Source of the DNA: Pseudonocardia sp. 73-21
GTDB lineage: Bacteria > Actinomycetota > Actinomycetes > Mycobacteriales > Pseudonocardiaceae
Length of the DNA: 64,000 nucleotides
NCBI RefSeq assembly: GCF_001899645.1
Contig: NZ_MKVV01000033.1
Coordinates: 1-64,000 of the forward strand
Reading direction: 5' to 3'
This document shows positions 61,369-64,000 of the stretch, piece by piece (position 1 is the first letter of the stretch; every line of letters starts with the position of its first letter). A program made the translations under genes and the position numbers. The notes beneath the pieces were generated by a model. It saw nothing but the letters and a program-made list of their open reading frames with translations, was not told where the DNA came from and did no database searches.

Positions 61369-63101
61369 GGGACCCGGTACGGATCGGCAACTGCTCGGGC
61401 TTCTACGGCGACCGGCTCTCCGCGGCGCGGGAGATGGTCGAGGGCGGGGCGGGCGCGGAGGGCATCGACGTGCTCTGCGGCGACTACCTCGCCGAGCTGA
61501 CGATGCTCATCCTGGCGAAGGCCCAGGCGAAGGACCCCGCGGGCGGCTACGCCCGCACGTTCCTGACGCAGATGGAGCAGGTGTTGGGCACCTGCTCCGA
61601 TCGCGGTATCAAGATCGTGGCCAACGCCGGCGGGCTCAACCCCGCCGGGCTGGCCACCGCGCTGCGCGAGCTCGCGGACCGGCTCGGTGTCACCGTCCGC
61701 GTCGCCCACGTCGAGGGTGACGACCTGCGCGGGGACCTCGCCGCGATCACCCCTGCGGTCGGTGGGCTCAAGCCGGTCTCGGCGAACGCCTACCTCGGCG
61801 GCTGGGGTATCGCCGAAGCGCTGGGTGCCGGCGCCGACGTCGTCGTCACCGGCCGCGTGACCGATGCCTCGCTCGTCGTCGGCCCGGCCGCCTGGTGGCA
61901 CGGGTGGGAGCGCACCGACTGGGACCGGCTCGCCGGTGCCGTCGTGGCCGGCCACGTCATCGAGTGCGGTCCGCAGGCCACGGGCGGCAACTACGCCTTC
62001 CTCGACGAGATCACCGACCGCCGCTACCCGGGCTTCCCGATCGCGGAGGTCGCGGCCGACGGCTCATCGGTGATCACCAAGCACGCCGGCACCGGCGGGC
62101 TGGTCTCGGTCGGCACGGTCACCGCCCAGCTGCTCTACGAGATCGCCGAGCCCGCGTACCTGGGGCCGGACGTGGTGACGCACTTCGACACCGTCGCTCT
62201 GACCCAGCAGGCCGAGCACCGGGTGGCGATCACGGGGTCCACCGGCAGCCCGCCACCGGAGACGCTGAAGGTGGCGCTCAACGACGTCGGGGGCTACCGG
62301 AACACGATGACGATGGTGCTCACCGGCCTGGACGTGGAGGCGAAGGCCGCGTTCGCGCAGCAGCAGCTGTTCGACATCCTCGGCGGCCGGGACTCCTTCG
62401 CCGAGGTCGACGTCCGGTTGCTGCGCTTCGACACACCGGACGCCCCGACCAACGACCAGGCCTGCGCGCACCTGCGGATCACGGTCAAGGACCCCGACCC
62501 GCGCAAGGTCGGCCGGGCGTTCTCGAGCGGGATCATGGAGGTCGCCCTGGCCGGGTACGCGGGCTTCCACACCACCACGCCACCCACGTCGGAGTCGGCG
62601 TTCGGCGTGTACCGCCCCGCGGCCGTCCCCCGGTCGGCCGTGACGCAGGTGGTGGTGCTGCCCGACGGCGAGCGCCGCAGGATCGCCGACCCGCCGACCG
62701 GCGCCGTGCCGGCGGCGGAGGTCGCCGACGTCGCGGCCACCTCGCCGCCGACGGGACCGACGCGCCGCGCACCGCTGGGCGCGGTGCTGGGCGCCCGGTC
62801 CGGGGACAAGGGCGGCAACGCCAACATCGGTCTCTGGGCCCGCGACGGCGCCGGCTACGCCTGGGCGCGCGAGCACCTGACCGTCGAGCGGCTGCGCGGG
62901 CTGCTCGGCCCGGAGGCGGCGCAGCTGCGCATCGAGCGGTTCGAGCTGCCCAACCTGCGTGCGCTCAACGTCGTGGTGCACGGGCTGCTGGGGGAGGGCG
63001 TGGCGTCCTCGACCCGACCCGACGCCCAGGCGAAGGGCCTGGGGGAGTACGTGCGCTCCCGCATCGTCGACATCCCGCAATCCCTGCTCAGCGCGACCTG
63101 A
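61365..63101 (+). CDS. atuA: AtuA family acyclic terpene utilization protein
   Basis: The 578-residue protein begins RIGNCSGFYGDRLSAAREMV and IDVLCGDYLAELTMLILAKA, the DUF1446/AtuA signature, and has VTGRVTDASLVVGPAAWWHG and LGARSGDKGGNANIGLWARD (the C-terminal AtuA-like domain). AtuA is required for citronellol/geranyl catabolism in pseudomonads; its reaction is not firmly known, though it is linked to the removal of an acetate-type branch from a hydroxy-acyl-CoA. Here it lies with a crotonase, an SDR and a TIGR03084 gene but without geranyl-CoA carboxylase genes, so the substrate differs or other genes lie outside. Confidence 0.84.
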   Translation: MRDPVRIGNCSGFYGDRLSAAREMVEGGAGAEGIDVLCGDYLAELTMLILAKAQAKDPAGGYARTFLTQMEQVLGTCSDRGIKIVANAGGLNPAGLATALRELADRLGVTVRVAHVEGDDLRGDLAAITPAVGGLKPVSANAYLGGWGIAEALGAGADVVVTGRVTDASLVVGPAAWWHGWERTDWDRLAGAVVAGHVIECGPQATGGNYAFLDEITDRRYPGFPIAEVAADGSSVITKHAGTGGLVSVGTVTAQLLYEIAEPAYLGPDVVTHFDTVALTQQAEHRVAITGSTGSPPPETLKVALNDVGGYRNTMTMVLTGLDVEAKAAFAQQQLFDILGGRDSFAEVDVRLLRFDTPDAPTNDQACAHLRITVKDPDPRKVGRAFSSGIMEVALAGYAGFHTTTPPTSESAFGVYRPAAVPRSAVTQVVVLPDGERRRIADPPTGAVPAAEVADVAATSPPTGPTRRAPLGAVLGARSGDKGGNANIGLWARDGAGYAWAREHLTVERLRGLLGPEAAQLRIERFELPNLRALNVVVHGLLGEGVASSTRPDAQAKGLGEYVRSRIVDIPQSLLSAT

Positions 63102-63156
63102 ACAGGCCCGAACCCGGTGCGGCGCGGCCGTGCCCGAACCAGAAGGTGGAACGAAC

Positions 63157-63987
63157 ATGGGCAAGCTGGACGGCAAGGTCGCGCTGGTGTCGGGCTCCGG
63201 CCGCGGGATCGGGCGCGCCATCGCCGAGAAGCTCGCCGGTGACGGCGCCAAGGTCGTGGTGAACGACCTCGACGCCGACCCGGCGAAGGAGACCGTGGCC
63301 GCGATCGAGGCGGCCGGAGGCGCGGCGGTCGCGTGTGCCGGTAGCGTCACCGAGGACGGCTTCGCCGAGCGGTTCGTCGGCACCGCGGTCGACGCGTTCG
63401 GCGGGCTGGACATCATCGTCAACAACGCCGGCTACACCTGGGACTCGGTCGTCCAGAAGATGAGCGACGACCAGTGGGACGCCATCCTCGACGTGCACCT
63501 CAAGGCGCCGTTCCGGATCCTGCGCGCGGCGCAGCCGGTGATCAGCGCCGCGACGAAGAAGGAGAAGGCGGCAGGCCTCGACGTGCCGTGCCGCAAGGTC
63601 GTCAACATCTCCTCGATCGCGGGCACCGGTGGCAACGCGGGCCAGGCCAACTACTCCTCCGGCAAGGCCGGGATCATCGGCCTGACCAAGGCGATGTCCA
63701 AGGAGTGGGGCCGTTACAACGTCACCGTCAACGCGGTGGCGTTCGGCCTGATCCGCACCCGGTTGACCGAGGTCCCCGCCGGCGGCGACGGCAAGATCGA
63801 CATCCAGGGCCGGCAGCTGGCTGTCGGGGTCAACCCGGAGCTGCTGGAGTCGATGGAGCGCGGCATCCCGCTGGGGCGGGCGGGCACCCCGGCCGATGCC
63901 GCCGGGGCGGTCTACCTCCTCTGCATCCCCGAGTCGGACTACGTCAGCGGTCAGGTCGTGATCTGCGGCGGCGGGTTCACCGCCTGA
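63157..63987 (+). CDS. Short-chain dehydrogenase/reductase
   Basis: The 276-residue SDR has the cofactor motif SGSGRGIGRAIAEKL, NNAG at about residue 89, the active site with VVNISSIAGTGG and NYSSGKAGIIGL (Tyr-x3-Lys), and a terminal SGQVVICGGGFTA. It most resembles FabG-like 3-hydroxyacyl-CoA dehydrogenases. It should oxidise a hydroxyacyl intermediate of the AtuA operon. ATG 63157 has AGAAGGTGG upstream. It lies 55 bases after AtuA; 13 bases of the window remain. Confidence 0.86.
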   Translation: MGKLDGKVALVSGSGRGIGRAIAEKLAGDGAKVVVNDLDADPAKETVAAIEAAGGAAVACAGSVTEDGFAERFVGTAVDAFGGLDIIVNNAGYTWDSVVQKMSDDQWDAILDVHLKAPFRILRAAQPVISAATKKEKAAGLDVPCRKVVNISSIAGTGGNAGQANYSSGKAGIIGLTKAMSKEWGRYNVTVNAVAFGLIRTRLTEVPAGGDGKIDIQGRQLAVGVNPELLESMERGIPLGRAGTPADAAGAVYLLCIPESDYVSGQVVICGGGFTA

Positions 63988-64000
63988 GCCCCGCGCGGCG

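Overview
The window is about 70% G+C DNA in which GTG and ATG starts and 4-base start/stop overlaps are common. WhiB, TetR, LLM-flavoenzyme, DUF35 and TIGR03084 families all occur. This points to a mycolate-type or Pseudonocardiaceae-like actinobacterium; a Pseudonocardia relative is my guess from gene content, not something the sequence proves.

1-12.2 kb is accessory DNA. It holds an integrase fragment, an N4-type DNA methyltransferase, a DUF3024 protein, an excisionase-like HTH protein and a full tyrosine integrase. Next comes a patchwork of broken genes (DedA-PAP2-DedA, a WhiB scrap, a frameshifted MarR). A DHA2 exporter follows, with two paralogous small membrane proteins, a MarR regulator, a MetE/epoxyalkane-CoM-transferase-like enzyme and a frameshifted TetR gene.

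12.9-33.6 kb is catabolic. A forward operon encodes a KshA-like Rieske oxygenase, an unknown protein, a Baeyer-Villiger monooxygenase, an acyl-CoA ligase and an LLM oxidoreductase. An IS110 element separates it from a reverse operon of TetR, enoyl-CoA hydratase, ligase, Ltp2-type thiolase and DUF35. Then come a ligase gene carrying an IS110 scrap, a decayed hydrolase, a divergent DUF35/thiolase-ligase-TetR unit, and a TetR facing a thioesterase plus BtrH-like pair.

33.6-43.3 kb holds the most unusual unit. A PaaA-like di-iron oxygenase with two small unknown proteins (reverse strand) is divergent from a MaoC pair, crotonase, PaaK-like ligase and small protein (forward strand). It reads like an aerobic aryl/alicyclic-CoA epoxidation pathway. 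On one side lies a wrecked AlkB-ferredoxin-reductase gene. On the other lie remains of a meta-cleavage cluster (GntR, amidohydrolase, LigB dioxygenase, ring-cleavage hydrolase).

43.3-64 kb is mostly intact. A GntR regulator with a clear operator faces an operon of NtaA-type monooxygenase, citryl-CoA-lyase-like protein, CaiB CoA-transferase and CitE-like lyase. A fourth type of thiolase/DUF35 pair and a ring-hydroxylating beta-subunit fragment follow. Then comes a tightly overlapping reverse operon: acyl-CoA synthetase (ADP-forming), nitronate monooxygenase-like protein, thiolase, DUF35, two MaoC proteins and a double acyl-CoA dehydrogenase. It resembles a rewired ChsE-ChsH-Ltp2 steroid side-chain module. 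The window ends with a TetR divergent from enoyl-CoA hydratase, TIGR03084, AtuA and SDR genes.

Taken together, oxygenases open or hydroxylate a ring or terpenoid, ligases make CoA esters, dehydrogenases and hydratases set up beta-hydroxy intermediates, and Ltp2-type aldolases or lyases cleave them. Substrates are inferred only. At least thirteen genes are broken by frameshift, truncation or insertion, so either decay or sequencing indels must be considered.
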